Origin: Burkholderiales bacterium
GTDB lineage: Bacteria; Pseudomonadota; Gammaproteobacteria; Burkholderiales; Casimicrobiaceae
Direction: 5' to 3'
Assembly (NCBI GenBank): GCA_020853025.1
Contig: JADYZP010000009.1
Coordinates: forward strand, 1-64,000
Length of the DNA stretch: 64,000 nucleotides
The notes beneath the pieces were generated by a model. It searched no databases. It was not told where the DNA came from and worked only from the letters and a program-made list of their open reading frames with translations. The translations under genes and the position numbers were made by a program. Each line of letters starts with the position of its first letter. The stretch's first letter is position 1. Positions 1 to 9,375 of this stretch are shown piece by piece.

Positions 1-1506
1 GCCGTTGATCTTCGCGGCATGCAGGTCGAGCTGCGTACCGCCATCGGCCACGCCCGCATTGACGATGTTCGCTCCGCTGGTCCAGGTGTTGCCCAGCGCA
101 TCGAGGACGAGTCCGCTCGACGACTGCGCGGCGCCGCCTGCGGCCACGTTAATTCCGGCTGGATTCGCGACGTAGAGCGCCGGAGGCGCCGCACCGTTGC
201 CACCCTGTCCGGCCAGCGTGCCGCTGATCGTGCTGGCCACGCCGTTGGTGTTCCTGAGCACGACGGACTGACCGGCTGCGCCGGAGCGGATCGTCAGCGT
301 GGCGCCGGGAGGCAGATTCAAACCCTGCCAATCGATCTCGGCAAAAGAACCCGGGGCACCGGGCGTCGTCCCGAGCTGGATGAGGGCGTCGGGCTGGAAA
401 TTCGAGATGGTGTTGCCGTTCAGCGTGGCACCCTCGACCGTCACCGCGCCGTAGGGATTGGCGACGATGGTGGCGATACCCAGTCGCGGGGGGGTTGGTG
501 TCGTGCTCAGCACCGTCTGCCCGGTCATCCAGGCCTGCCGGATCAGGCGCCCGCATTGGGCCGAGTGGTAGCCGGCGTTGGCTTCCAGCTGCGCCTTGCG
601 CGCCAGCACGCCGTAATAAGTCTTCGACTGGTCGATCCACGGATAGAACCCGAATGCACCGGCACTGCTGAATGCGTGATCGCCAACGGCTGGATCGTTT
701 TCGACCCAGTGGCCCAGCGAGTAGCCCCAGACCTCGCCCGTATCGGCTGAATCGACCGGTGAATTCACCGCCGTGGTGGGGCACGACGTGGGATCGGCGC
801 AGACTTCGTGCTGTCCGAGCGAGCCGTTCATGACCAGGCTGCCACTCAACATCTTGCGCAGGAAGGCGGCATACCCCGAGGCATCGGCCTTGATGCCACC
901 GGCGAGATTGACGTTGCTGTAGTCGAATCCGAAGTCGCCGACGGTCGAGGCGACTTCACTCGTCAGACCGCTCGAGTTCAGACCGCCAATCCCCATCACC
1001 GACACCGCGTGGTTCTCGAAATGCCCGCTGCCGTAGGAGAACTTGCCGATCGTGACGGGGATTTGACCGGTCTGCGTTCCCAGGCAGCTGGCGATGGTCG
1101 TGGACGGGAGTGGGTTACACGCGTTGTCGTTGAATTGGGTGTAGCCGCTGGTGAAGTTCAGGTAGGGCACGTCCAAAGCGCGGACACCGCCCACCTTCTG
1201 CAGCACATAGGTGGAATAGACCCACTTCGACGCCGACGCGATCAGCATGACCGTCGTCGCCTGTACTCCGGTGCCCACGGCGCCCGCGACCTTGGCGCCA
1301 TTGACATCCCCGATTTCCCAATAGAAGGCGCCCAAGACCCCTTCGGTGCACATCGGATTCGTGTTCGCCGTCGCCGAAGCAGCGGCTGCCCGTTGCGCAT
1401 CCGTTGGGGGCGGCGACAGGCCCGAGGTATCGGAGCCGCCGCCGTACGACGTGACGGCGAATGCCGACGCGAAAACCAACGCCACGAGCTTGGAATAGCT
1501 GTCCAT
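1..1506 (-). CDS. Secreted serine hydrolase (beta-lactamase fold) with haemagglutinin-like tail, partial
   Basis: The frame is open for 502 codons from an ATG at 1506 and runs off the left edge, so the C-terminus is missing. Residues 1-24 look like an export signal. Residues 83-300 carry the marks of a class C beta-lactamase/penicillin-binding serine hydrolase: S91-A-S-K94 (SxxK nucleophile motif), a tyrosine motif near F156-S-Y-G, and F285-G-F-Y-P-W-I-D near the third active-site motif (S281-A-G in place of KTG or HxG). From about residue 330 the protein changes to Gly/Asn/Ala-rich beta-helix-like sequence with N448-P-A-G-I, which resembles the NPNGI motif of filamentous-haemagglutinin secretion domains. 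The signal ends S-Y-G-G-G, where a lipoprotein would normally read S-C-G-G-G. A GGAT element precedes the start. The substrate is unknown. The hydrolase call is fairly sure; the tail assignment is by resemblance only. Confidence 0.7.
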   Translation of the reverse strand, partial: MDSYSKLVALVFASAFAVTSYGGGSDTSGLSPPPTDAQRAAAASATANTNPMCTEGVLGAFYWEIGDVNGAKVAGAVGTGVQATTVMLIASASKWVYSTYVLQKVGGVRALDVPYLNFTSGYTQFNDNACNPLPSTTIASCLGTQTGQIPVTIGKFSYGSGHFENHAVSVMGIGGLNSSGLTSEVASTVGDFGFDYSNVNLAGGIKADASGYAAFLRKMLSGSLVMNGSLGQHEVCADPTSCPTTAVNSPVDSADTGEVWGYSLGHWVENDPAVGDHAFSSAGAFGFYPWIDQSKTYYGVLARKAQLEANAGYHSAQCGRLIRQAWMTGQTVLSTTPTPPRLGIATIVANPYGAVTVEGATLNGNTISNFQPDALIQLGTTPGAPGSFAEIDWQGLNLPPGATLTIRSGAAGQSVVLRNTNGVASTISGTLAGQGGNGAAPPALYVANPAGINVAAGGAAQSSSGLVLDALGNTWTSGANIVNAGVADGGTQLDLHAAKING

Positions 1507-1865
1507 GACATCCGATCCTTGAGTTGAAGCTGTCACTCAATTGCGTAACTCTCGGTAAAGCATCCAAGTGTTGTTGCACTTGGCAGTTGCGAGGATCCTA
1601 TGCCTTTCCTGGATCACGAGCCAGGACTGGTTGCAAACAGTTACACCCCGCAACACCGCTGGCACGACTGCGTTCGACGAATGTTGCTACGCTCTTGGCA
1701 CGAAAGCGATGTCGTTTCGCGGATCAGAGAATTCGCAATCGGCGGTCTGGCTGATAGAGCGTACGCGTTCGTGTCAGCACGCTGCAGCCAGTCTCGAATC
1801 GACTTTCCATTCGGCCCTGATCCGTCCAGCGCACTGGTCGGCAACGGCGCCAAAGGAGCGGTTAC
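1507..1865. other. Divergent intergenic region with inverted repeats, no gene
   Basis: This 359-nt gap separates the divergent serine hydrolase and esterase genes and must hold both promoters. I find no convincing coding frame in it. Two inverted repeats lie at its left end (1519-1540 and 1564-1583). The right end carries the ribosome-binding site AAGGAG (1853-1858), seven bases before the esterase ATG. Confidence 0.6.
1564..1583. repeat. Perfect inverted repeat, possible operator
   Basis: CCAAGTG and CACTTGG form perfect 7-bp arms around a TTGTTG spacer. It lies about 60 nt upstream of the serine hydrolase start, between two divergent genes, and no T-run follows on either strand. An operator is therefore more likely than a terminator. 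A second, weaker repeat (TTGAGT/ACTCAA, 1519-1540) lies closer to the hydrolase start. Confidence 0.45.
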
Positions 1866-2906
1866 ATGAATCGATCAGGCTATGCCACCTGGATGCTGCC
1901 GATGCTCGTGGTCGTCATCGGCTGCTCCGGTAGTCAGAGCACGCTGGCACAGGATAGTGCGGCGCAAACGAGCTTTCGCGAACGCATGCGTGCGCGCATG
2001 GCGCAACAGGAAAGCAAAGGCAGGACCCACGAGGCCATCAATCCCTCGGGCAAGATCACCCAGCCGGGAGACTACCGGTTCACGCTCGAACATGGCGGAC
2101 TCGAGCGCATGTACCTGGTGCACGTGCCCGCCAAGTACCGACCGGGTCATCCGGCTCCGCTGCTGGTATCGTTGCACGGCGGTGGCGGCAGCATGAACTA
2201 CATGGCGTCCGACGAGAACTACGGGCAGATCTCCAAATCCGATCGCGAGGGATTCATCGTCGTCTTTCCCAACGGCATCAGCAGGCTGAAGAACGGGCTG
2301 ATGGCGACCTGGAACGCCGGCACCTGCTGCGGAGCGGCACGCGACCGCAACATCGACGACGTGGGCTTCATCCGCAAGATGATCGACAAGCTTTCGCGGC
2401 AACTCGACATCGACCGCCAGAAGATCTTCGCCACCGGCATGTCCAACGGCGGCCTGATGGCGCTCCGGCTGGCCTGCGAGATGTCCGATACGTTCAAGGC
2501 CGTTGCGTCGGTCGCCGGTACCGACAACACGACAAGCTGCAGCCCCGCGAACCCGGTGTCGGTGCTGTTCATCCACGCGCGCAATGACGATCACGTCCCC
2601 TTCGAGGGTGGGCGCGGCAAAGGCCGCCACCAGGAAGCGGTGACCTCATTCACCTCGGTTCCGGAATCCGTCTCGCGTTGGGTCAAACGCGACGACTGCA
2701 GCGTCACGTCCAAACGGGTGCTGGACAAGCCGGGCGCCTACTGTGAGCGCTATGCACCTTGTCGCGACAATGCCCAGGTCGAGTTGTGCGTGACCGACAG
2801 CGGCGCCCATTCCTGGCCGGGAGCTGCCAAGTGGCGCAGCATCGAACCGCCTTCGACGGCGATCAACGCCAATGACGTGATGTGGGATTTTTTCATGCAG
2901 CGGTAG
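1866..2906 (+). CDS. PHB depolymerase / feruloyl esterase-type lipoprotein (LpqC family)
   Basis: An alpha/beta-hydrolase esterase of 346 residues, related to extracellular polyhydroxybutyrate depolymerases and feruloyl esterases. The N-terminus is a lipoprotein signal ending V-I-G-C20, so the mature enzyme should be lipid-anchored. The oxyanion motif is H-G-G-G-G. The nucleophile is S193 in G-M-S-N-G, the acid is D241 or D242 (N-D-D-H), and the catalytic histidine is H315 in [13 protein letters not shown] precedes the ATG at ideal spacing. The Cys-rich C-terminal third (C-E-R-Y-A-P-C) suggests disulphides. Polyester or ester hydrolysis is secure as a class; the actual substrate is not. Natural links are the PhaM-like protein at 25.4 kb and the other exported hydrolase upstream. 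Confidence 0.85.
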   Translation: MNRSGYATWMLPMLVVVIGCSGSQSTLAQDSAAQTSFRERMRARMAQQESKGRTHEAINPSGKITQPGDYRFTLEHGGLERMYLVHVPAKYRPGHPAPLLVSLHGGGGSMNYMASDENYGQISKSDREGFIVVFPNGISRLKNGLMATWNAGTCCGAARDRNIDDVGFIRKMIDKLSRQLDIDRQKIFATGMSNGGLMALRLACEMSDTFKAVASVAGTDNTTSCSPANPVSVLFIHARNDDHVPFEGGRGKGRHQEAVTSFTSVPESVSRWVKRDDCSVTSKRVLDKPGAYCERYAPCRDNAQVELCVTDSGAHSWPGAAKWRSIEPPSTAINANDVMWDFFMQR

Positions 2907-3016
2907 ATCGCGTTCGGCCGACCCGGCTTCGGGTGGGTGCAGCAGCGGCTGCATCGGTGACGCAGCACCGCTTCGCCGCGCGCCAGGTCGCGGCGTGCTC
3001 CCGTACAATTCCTGCC

Positions 3017-3901
3017 ATGGCGACTGCACGTACGTCCACGGTGTCGGCGGGTTCGTTCCTGTGTCGCGCGCTCGTGCTGTGCAGCGCGTGCCTCGGTCTT
3101 GGCATCGGGTCCGCGCAGGCGAACGATGCGAAGGGTTTGCCGCAGCAATCGTTGGTCCCCGGCGGCGTCGCGCTGGTTCGCATCGAGGGTCCGGCGAATG
3201 CGCCGCCGCGTGTCACGCTCGCCGGTGCACCGGTGATGGTGTTGCGGCAGGACGATTACTGGCTTGCCGTCGTCGGTGTGCCGCTCGGCACCAAACCCGG
3301 CAAGCTCAAGGTGGATATCGCGTCAGCTACCATCAATCCTGCCAGCATCGATCTCGTCATCGGACCCAAAAAGTACGTCGAGCAGAAGCTCCGGGTGGCG
3401 CCAGGCATGGTGGACCTGTCCGCCACCGATCTCGCCCGCGTCAATCGCGAGCGGCCGGCGTTGCAGGCGGCGCTCGCGACGTTCAGCGCAACGCCGCCGC
3501 CGACGCTGCGGCTGCGCCAACCCGTCGTCGGTACGCCGTCGAGTTCCTACGGCCTGCGCCGTGTGTTCAACGGCAAGCCGCGTAATCCGCATAGCGGCAT
3601 GGACATCGCAGCACCGTCGGGGGCGCCGATCGTTGCACCCGCGCCGGGGCGGGTGATCGCGACCGGCGACTACTTCTTCAACGGCAACACGGTGATCCTC
3701 GACCATGGCCTTGGCCTCGTCACCATGTACTGTCACTTGAGCACCATCGACGTACACACTGGTGACGCCGTCGAAGCCGGCGCGATGATCGGCAAGGTGG
3801 GTGCTACCGGCCGCGTCACCGGCCCGCACCTGCATTGGGGCGTCACGCTCAATCGTACGATGGTCGATCCGGCGCTGTTTCTGGAGTCCGCGGCGAACTG
3901 A
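3017..3901 (+). CDS. M23 family metallopeptidase (LytM domain)
   Basis: A 294-residue exported murein peptidase. Residues 1-35 are a signal peptide ending A-Q-A before N-D-A-K. The C-terminal LytM/peptidase_M23 domain has the complete zinc set: H192-x3-D196 in H-S-G-M-D and H271-L-H273 in G-P-H-L-H-W-G, so it should be catalytically active rather than a divisome-activator pseudo-peptidase. The N-terminal half is the usual Ig-like domain of this family. I chose the ATG at 3017 because it gives a clean signal peptide; an in-frame start at 2882 would add about 45 basic residues without similarity. A TACAAT hexamer sits 8 nt before the ATG, so the transcript may have almost no leader. It should cleave peptide cross-links in the periplasm. 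Confidence 0.87.
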   Translation: MATARTSTVSAGSFLCRALVLCSACLGLGIGSAQANDAKGLPQQSLVPGGVALVRIEGPANAPPRVTLAGAPVMVLRQDDYWLAVVGVPLGTKPGKLKVDIASATINPASIDLVIGPKKYVEQKLRVAPGMVDLSATDLARVNRERPALQAALATFSATPPPTLRLRQPVVGTPSSSYGLRRVFNGKPRNPHSGMDIAAPSGAPIVAPAPGRVIATGDYFFNGNTVILDHGLGLVTMYCHLSTIDVHTGDAVEAGAMIGKVGATGRVTGPHLHWGVTLNRTMVDPALFLESAAN

Positions 3902-3936
3902 AGGACGTTAGGCCGGATCGCAATTCGCCTCGGCGA

Positions 3937-4824
3937 TCAGGTCGCCGACGCCTTGCAGATGCTCGCAATCGACGCGTCCAGCGCCTTGTTGAACTCCTGT
4001 TCGCTCTGCTGCGCGGTAAGGCCCTCGGTCAGTGCGCGTGAAAAACTCGCGATTACCCCATGGTTGCGCGCGAGCCGCTGGTTGGCTTCGTCGCGCGTGT
4101 ATCCGCCCGAGAGCGCGACCACGCGCAGAATCTTCGGATGCCGGACCAGATCCGCGTAGAAGTCGTCCACCGACGGGATGGTCAGCTTCAGCATCACCTG
4201 CTGGTCGGCGCCCAGCGCTTCAAGCTGCGCCGTGATCGCGGGCTTCAACAGCTGCTCGGCCTCCTTCTTGTCGGTGGCATGGATGTCGACCTCGGGCTCG
4301 ATGATCGGCATCAGACCCGCCGCGAGAATCTGTTTGCCGATGGTGAACTGCTGCGCGACGACGTTAGCGACGCCCTTGGCGTCGGCGTGCTTGATCACCG
4401 ACCTCATCTTGGTGCCGAAGACGCCCTTGGTCCTGGCTCGCGCAAGCAGCGCATCGAGGTCGGGCATGGCCTTCATCATCTGCACGCCGTCCGCCTCGTC
4501 GGCGAGCCCCTTGTCGACTTTCAAAAAGGGAACCACCTGCTTCACCGACCAGAGGAAGTCGGCGGTGCCGCGTCCCTCGACGTCCCTGTCCATCGTCTGC
4601 TCGAACAGAATTGCGCCGAGGATGCGTTCGCCGCCAAAGGCCGGACTGGTCATGATGCGCGTGCGCATCTTGTGGACCAGGTCGAACATCGCCTCATCGC
4701 CGGAATAGGTATCGGGCTTGATGCCGTAGAGACTCAGCGCCTTCGGCGTGCTGCCGCCGCTCTGGTCGAGCGCGGCGATGAACCCCTTGGAGGACTTGAC
4801 CTTCTCGTGCTGTTGCGTATTCAT
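3937..4824 (-). CDS. Fructose-bisphosphate aldolase, class I
   Basis: A 295-residue class I (Schiff-base) aldolase that cleaves fructose 1,6-bisphosphate to dihydroxyacetone phosphate and glyceraldehyde 3-phosphate. Diagnostic sequence includes A-A-L-D-Q-S-G-G-S-T-P-K near the N-terminus, G-A-I-L-F-E-Q-T-M, the lysine pair in F-L-K-V-D-K-G, I-I-E-P-E-V-D, and the presumed Schiff-base lysine K213 in V-M-L-K-L-T-I-P. The ATG at 4824 follows CAGGGG at proper spacing; an in-frame start at 4854 would only add residues atypical of the family. It is monocistronic and convergent with the M23 peptidase, 35 nt away. No class II aldolase is present in the window. Confidence 0.92.
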   Translation of the reverse strand: MNTQQHEKVKSSKGFIAALDQSGGSTPKALSLYGIKPDTYSGDEAMFDLVHKMRTRIMTSPAFGGERILGAILFEQTMDRDVEGRGTADFLWSVKQVVPFLKVDKGLADEADGVQMMKAMPDLDALLARARTKGVFGTKMRSVIKHADAKGVANVVAQQFTIGKQILAAGLMPIIEPEVDIHATDKKEAEQLLKPAITAQLEALGADQQVMLKLTIPSVDDFYADLVRHPKILRVVALSGGYTRDEANQRLARNHGVIASFSRALTEGLTAQQSEQEFNKALDASIASICKASAT

Positions 4825-5016
4825 CGTGGCCCCTGGTTGGCGGTGCGAAGCCATCAGGATAAATCATTGCGACCGCGGAATGAACCAACGGTTGCATCTC
4901 GGCCGTCGCGGGCGGATGGTAATTGGCGCGTTGTTGACCTCCATCAATGCCGGCGGCGTCAGTGGCGCAACCGAGTGCGATGAATGATCGGCAACCCTTC
5001 CGCGGCTGCCTTGCGA

Positions 5017-5538
5017 TCAGGTCATCTTCGGCTCCTTGCCGCTACGTACGGGAAGCTTCCAGTTGGGCCGGACAAAATGGCACGTGTAGCCGCCAGCGTG
5101 CCGCTGCAGGTAATCCTGGTGCTCAGGCTCGGCCTCCCAGAAGTCGGTGGCTGGAACGACTTCGGTCACGACCTTGCCCGGCCACAGACCCGACGCATCG
5201 ACGTCTGCAATCGTGTCCTCGGCGACGCGCTTCTGCTCGTCACTGGTATGGAAGATCGCCGATCGATAACTCGTCCCGACGTCATTGCCCTGTCGATTCA
5301 GTGTGCTCGGATCGTGAATCTGGAAGAAGAATTCGAGGATGTCGCGATAGCTTATGCGAGCAGGATCGAAGATGACTTCAACGGCTTCGGCATGCCCGGG
5401 ATGGTTGCGATAGGTGGCGTGGGCGTTGCTTCCGCCGGTGTAGCCGACGCGAGTGGACAGGACGCCGCGGCGCCGGCGAATCAGTTCCTGCGCGCCCCAG
5501 AAGCAGCCGCCGGCAAGGACCGCGCGTTCGTTCGTCAT
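5017..5538 (-). CDS. msrA: Peptide-methionine (S)-S-oxide reductase MsrA
   Basis: A 173-residue MsrA that reduces the S-epimer of methionine sulphoxide in proteins. The active site G-G-C12-F-W-G is intact and a late cysteine in Y-T-C-H-F can act as resolving residue. The length matches stand-alone MsrA. Its ATG overlaps the msrB stop in an ATGA, so the two are translationally coupled and together repair both sulphoxide epimers. No signal peptide is seen, so it acts in the cytoplasm. Confidence 0.96.
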   Translation of the reverse strand: MTNERAVLAGGCFWGAQELIRRRRGVLSTRVGYTGGSNAHATYRNHPGHAEAVEVIFDPARISYRDILEFFFQIHDPSTLNRQGNDVGTSYRSAIFHTSDEQKRVAEDTIADVDASGLWPGKVVTEVVPATDFWEAEPEHQDYLQRHAGGYTCHFVRPNWKLPVRSGKEPKMT

Positions 5539-5984
5539 TCGCGTTCCTTCACCTGGTTCAGGTAAGCCCCGTAGCCTTCGGCCTCCATGTCGTCACGATG
5601 AATGAACCGCAGCGATGCCGAGTTGATGCAGTAGCGCAGTCCGCCGCGGTCCGCGGGACCGTCGGGGAATACGTGTCCGAGATGGCTATCGCCGTGCGTC
5701 GATCGCACCTCGGTGCGCACCCTGCCAAGCGAGGTGTCCGTACGCTCGTTGACATGGGCAGCTTCGATGGGCTTGGTGAAGCTCGGCCATCCGCAACCCG
5801 AGTCGAACTTGTCGGACGAGGCAAACAGCGGTTCGCCCGACACGACGTCGACGTAGATGCCCGGCTCCTTGTTGTCAAGGTACTCGCCGGTCCCGGGCCG
5901 CTCGGTGGCGCTTTGCTGCGTTACGCGATACTGCTCGGAAGAGAGCTTGGCAATGGCCTCAGGGTCCTTGGTGAACTTTCGCAT
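5535..5984 (-). CDS. msrB: Peptide-methionine (R)-S-oxide reductase MsrB
   Basis: A 149-residue MsrB for the R-epimer of methionine sulphoxide. It has the resolving cysteine C64 in S-G-C-G-W-P-S-F and the catalytic cysteine C119 in [10 protein letters not shown]. The two CxxC pairs that bind zinc in many MsrB proteins are absent (the sequence reads V-S-G-E-P-L-F and R-S-T-H-G-D-S at those places), so this is the zinc-free form. The ATG at 5984 follows AGGGAGAAG. It is the first gene of an msrB-msrA operon. Confidence 0.95.
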   Translation of the reverse strand: MRKFTKDPEAIAKLSSEQYRVTQQSATERPGTGEYLDNKEPGIYVDVVSGEPLFASSDKFDSGCGWPSFTKPIEAAHVNERTDTSLGRVRTEVRSTHGDSHLGHVFPDGPADRGGLRYCINSASLRFIHRDDMEAEGYGAYLNQVKERE

Positions 5985-6103
5985 TATCTTCTCCCTATCC
6001 ACGATTCGTGCTCCACGCACCACGATTCTAGCCTTCGGTGCGCACGAGAACCAAGGTGTCGACATCCTTGCGCGGAATGCATTGCACCACCGGCAGGCGA
6101 ACC

Positions 6104-7060
6104 TCAACCGGTGGCGCTGCGCACGCTGTCGGTGCCGTAGCGACGCAGGCGCGAACCCGCTTTCATCACCTGGCCCGGTAGCGGCCGGCCGATGATCGTC
6201 TCCACCTGTCTCGCGACCGCGATCAACGCTTCGAGGTCGATTCCGGTGTCGAAGCCGCTCTCCTCGAGCAGGTAGACCAGGTCTTCGGTGCAGATGTTGC
6301 CGGTCGCACCGGGCGCGAACGGGCACCCGCCCAGTCCGGCGATCGACGACTCGTACCGGCGAATGCCGAGGTCGAGGCCGACCATCACGTTGGCGAGTCC
6401 AGCGCCGCGCGTGTTGTGGAAGTGCAGCGTGATCTCGAGTTGGGGAAACCGGGTGCGGATCGCCGCGACCGCGCGCGCCACCGTTGGTGGCGTCGCCATG
6501 CCGGTCGTGTCGCCCAGCGTCAGCCGCGTGATGCCGAGCTTCGCATAGCCGTCGACGACGCGCAGCACGGCGTCGACCGGCACCTCGCCTTCGAACGGGC
6601 ACCCGAAGGCGCAGGCGACGGCGCCGCGCACCGTCACCGGGTGGCCGTTGGCCACGGCGACGATGTCGGCCACATGGCGCAGCGATGGCTCGATCGGAGC
6701 ATTCAGGTTCTTGCGATTGTGTGTCTCGCTGGCCGACACGAAGCACACCATCTCGTCGACGTTCGCACCGATCGCGCGTTCGGCGCCGCGTGCGTTGGGC
6801 ACCAGTGCCGCGAGGTTGACGCCGTCGCGCCGCGCCACCTGTGCGATGACGTCGTGCGCATCGGCCATCTGTGGCACCGCGCGCGGGCTCACGAAAGACG
6901 TCGCCTCGAAGGCGCGCACGCCGGCGGCGACCAACGCGTCGATCACCTGAACCTTGGTCTGTGTCGCGATGAATTCCGGTTCCGACTGGAAGCCGTCACG
7001 GGTACCGACCTCGGTGATGGCGACCTTCGGCCGCGTGGCGTGGGTGGCGGTGAAGTCCAT
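6104..7060 (-). CDS. Hydroxymethylglutaryl-CoA lyase-type enzyme
   Basis: A 318-residue member of the HMGL-like TIM-barrel family. Seen: E-V-G-T-R-D-G-F-Q near residue 17 (catalytic Arg/Asp), [15 protein letters not shown] (metal-binding His pair), and the C-terminal loop [14 protein letters not shown] with its active-site cysteine. These fit (3S)-HMG-CoA lyase, which splits HMG-CoA to acetyl-CoA and acetoacetate. Its place behind a CaiB-type CoA-transferase and a Bug receptor suggests it may act on a related 3-hydroxy-3-methyl-acyl-CoA, such as citramalyl-CoA, from a transported acid. It starts 20 nt after the CoA-transferase stop, in one transcript. Confidence 0.85.
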   Translation of the reverse strand: MDFTATHATRPKVAITEVGTRDGFQSEPEFIATQTKVQVIDALVAAGVRAFEATSFVSPRAVPQMADAHDVIAQVARRDGVNLAALVPNARGAERAIGANVDEMVCFVSASETHNRKNLNAPIEPSLRHVADIVAVANGHPVTVRGAVACAFGCPFEGEVPVDAVLRVVDGYAKLGITRLTLGDTTGMATPPTVARAVAAIRTRFPQLEITLHFHNTRGAGLANVMVGLDLGIRRYESSIAGLGGCPFAPGATGNICTEDLVYLLEESGFDTGIDLEALIAVARQVETIIGRPLPGQVMKAGSRLRRYGTDSVRSATG

Positions 7061-7080
7061 GCCGTAGCCCTCCGACGCGT

Positions 7081-8259
7081 TCAGGCGGCCCGCGCTTGGC
7101 GCAAGGCAGCGATCGCGCCCGGCGTGTAACCAAGCTCCGTCAGCAGCGCATCGGCATCCGCACCCAGGTCCGGCGGCGGCCGGTGGACGCGACAGGGATC
7201 GTCGGAGAACTTGATCGGAAAGCCCAGTACATCGAGCGGTCCGTGCCGAGGATGATCGATGGTGATCCGCATCTGCTGGTGCCGAATCTGCGGATCGTCG
7301 AAGACTTCCTGCAATGCCATCACGCGTCCGCAGGGCACGCCGGCAGCGTTGAGCACCTCGAGCCAGTGGTCGATCGACTGCTCGCGCGTCTTCGCGTTGA
7401 CGTGCGCGTTGATCGCGTCCCGGCGCGCGAAGCGGCGCTGGTTGGTCAGGAAATCGGGGTGCGTGCGCAATTCGTCGAGCCCCAGCGCGGTGAGCAGCTT
7501 GAAGTACACCTGGTCGTTCGACGGCGCGATGGCGACCTCCCCGTCGGCAGCCTCGAACAGGCCGTACGGCGCGACCAGCGCATGGTCGTTGCCGGTGCGC
7601 TCCGGCTGCCGGCCGTTGGCGAAGAAGTTGGTCGCCAGAAAGGAAAGCATGCTCACCATGCTGTCGGTGAGGCTGGTCGACACTTCCTCACCGAGCCCCG
7701 TGCGTGCGTGCCGGACCAGCGCCGCGCACACCCCCATCGCCGCATAGGCGCCCGCGATGAGGTCGGTCAACGGCGGTGCGGCGCGCGCCGGCGGCTCGTC
7801 CTGCGCGCCGTTGACGCTCATGAAGCCGCTCATCGCCTGCGCGATGAAGTCGAATGCCGGGCGGTCACGATACGGACCGTCCAGGCCGAAACCGGTGATG
7901 TGGCAACTGACGATGCCGGGCTTGAGCCGCTCGAGCGTGGCGCGATCGAGTCCCATCTTGTCCATGATGCCGGGACGAAAATTGTTGAGGACGACGTCGG
8001 CGGTGGCGATGAGGCGGTGCAACACCGCCATGCCATCGGGGTGACGCAGGTTGAGTGCCAGCGACTTCTTGTTGCGATTGTTGGAGGCGAAGTAGAGGCT
8101 CATGCCATTGCGCATCTCGCCTTGCCCGCGGATGGGATCGCCAACGGTGACGTCTTCGATCTTGATGACTTCGGCGCCCATGTCGGCGAGGAACATCGAG
8201 CAGAAGGGACCGGACAGGATGCGGGACAGGTCGATGACGCGTATGCCGTCGAGTTGCAT
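7081..8259 (-). CDS. CaiB/BaiF family CoA-transferase
   Basis: A 392-residue family III CoA-transferase, which moves CoA from a donor thioester to a carboxylic acid. Family features are the N-terminal L-D-G-I-R-V-I-D-L-S-R-I-L-S-G-P, G-A-E-V-I-K-I-E, and the aspartate-containing F-D-F-I-A-Q-A-M-S-G that should hold the catalytic Asp. The acid substrate cannot be read from sequence. Context, with an HMG-CoA lyase-type enzyme downstream and a Bug receptor upstream, suggests activation of an imported branched dicarboxylate followed by lyase cleavage. The start at 8259 is the only ATG that preserves the conserved N-terminus. Confidence 0.88.
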   Translation of the reverse strand: MQLDGIRVIDLSRILSGPFCSMFLADMGAEVIKIEDVTVGDPIRGQGEMRNGMSLYFASNNRNKKSLALNLRHPDGMAVLHRLIATADVVLNNFRPGIMDKMGLDRATLERLKPGIVSCHITGFGLDGPYRDRPAFDFIAQAMSGFMSVNGAQDEPPARAAPPLTDLIAGAYAAMGVCAALVRHARTGLGEEVSTSLTDSMVSMLSFLATNFFANGRQPERTGNDHALVAPYGLFEAADGEVAIAPSNDQVYFKLLTALGLDELRTHPDFLTNQRRFARRDAINAHVNAKTREQSIDHWLEVLNAAGVPCGRVMALQEVFDDPQIRHQQMRITIDHPRHGPLDVLGFPIKFSDDPCRVHRPPPDLGADADALLTELGYTPGAIAALRQARAA

Positions 8260-8356
8260 GGACTGGGAGCCGGGAATGGGGATAAGGCCACGACACGCTG
8301 CCTGCGCTTTGCCGCGCGCAGTATGCGGTGACCGAAGGTTTCAGCGCCGCTGCGAG

Positions 8357-9325
8357 CTATTCCGTCTTGATGCCCGCCGACTCGACGATCTTGCGTACCT
8401 TTGCCGTGTCGTTCTTGAGCATCGCGACGAATTCCGCCTGCGAGCTGCTGCGCGTTTCCACGCCGCTGGCGATCAGCGCCTTCTGCAGGTCGGGGTTTTG
8501 CACGACCTTGGCGATCTCGGCACCGAGCCTGGCGACGACCGCGGGCGGAATGCCATTCGGAGCCAGGATGCCGAGCCAGCCGATCGCTTCGAAATCCTTG
8601 AAGCCGGACTCCGCGACCGTTGGCACGTCCGGCAGCGCCGGACTGCGCTTGGCCGAAGTCACCGCCAGTCCGCGCAGCTTGCCGCCCCGGATTCCCGGCA
8701 TGCCGGAGGCGATGGACAGCGCGGCCATCGCGATGTGCCCGCCCATCAGGTCGGTCATCGCTGGCGCGGCACCTTTGTAGGGCACCTGTTCCAGCTTGAA
8801 GTTGCCTTCCTGTTGCAGGAGCTCCATCGCCAGATGCGTGTAGTTGCCGGTTCCGGCCGTGCCGTAGGTGACCTTGCCCGGATTCGCCTTGGCCGCGGCG
8901 ACGACGTCGTTCAGCGACTTGAACTTGGAGTCGACGGTGGTCATGAACAGAAACGGCGACGTCGCCACCAGCGAGATCGGTGTCAGCTCCTTGATGGGAT
9001 CCACCGGCTGGTTCTTCTGCATCGCTGGCGCGATGATCATGTTGTCGGCCTGACCCATCACGATGTCGTAGCCATCGGGGTTTGCCCGCGCGGCTTCGGC
9101 GAGTCCGATCATGCCGCTGGCACCCGCCTTGTTGTCGACGACGATCGTCCAGCCGGTTTGCTCGGCGAGTTTGGTGGCGAACTGCCGCGCCACGAAGTCG
9201 GTGCCGCCACCGGGCGGGAAGGGCACGATCAGCCTGATCGGCTTGGTCGGATACGACTGTCCGTACGCGGCTCCGGCGACGACGGCCGCCGCGAGCAGAA
9301 GCGCAAGGATGCGGGCAAATTTCAT
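8357..9325 (-). CDS. Bug-family tripartite tricarboxylate transporter receptor
   Basis: A 322-residue periplasmic solute-binding protein of the Bug/TctC family. Residues 1-24 are a signal peptide ending A-Y-G before Q-S-Y-P-T-K-P-I-R. The family motif P-F-P-P-G-G-G-T-D follows, and later V-P-Y-K-G-A-A-P-A-M and L-P-D-V-P-T-V-A-E-S-G. The ATG at 9325 lies seven bases after a perfect AGGAGG, which decides the start over a GTG two codons upstream. It heads a set with a CoA-transferase and a lyase. The only membrane partners in the window are TctA/TctB at 15.8-17.8 kb, as is usual for orphan Bug receptors. Ligands are typically carboxylates. Confidence 0.9.
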   Translation of the reverse strand: MKFARILALLLAAAVVAGAAYGQSYPTKPIRLIVPFPPGGGTDFVARQFATKLAEQTGWTIVVDNKAGASGMIGLAEAARANPDGYDIVMGQADNMIIAPAMQKNQPVDPIKELTPISLVATSPFLFMTTVDSKFKSLNDVVAAAKANPGKVTYGTAGTGNYTHLAMELLQQEGNFKLEQVPYKGAAPAMTDLMGGHIAMAALSIASGMPGIRGGKLRGLAVTSAKRSPALPDVPTVAESGFKDFEAIGWLGILAPNGIPPAVVARLGAEIAKVVQNPDLQKALIASGVETRSSSQAEFVAMLKNDTAKVRKIVESAGIKTE

Positions 9326-9375
9326 GGTCACTCCTCCTGTGGACCCGACATGTTACTCGTCGCGGCACCTGGGAT

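Noticed and set aside
1507..1865. Short open frames of 60-120 codons in the divergent gap
   Set aside because: They overlap one another in several frames, lack ribosome sites and have no recognisable sequence.
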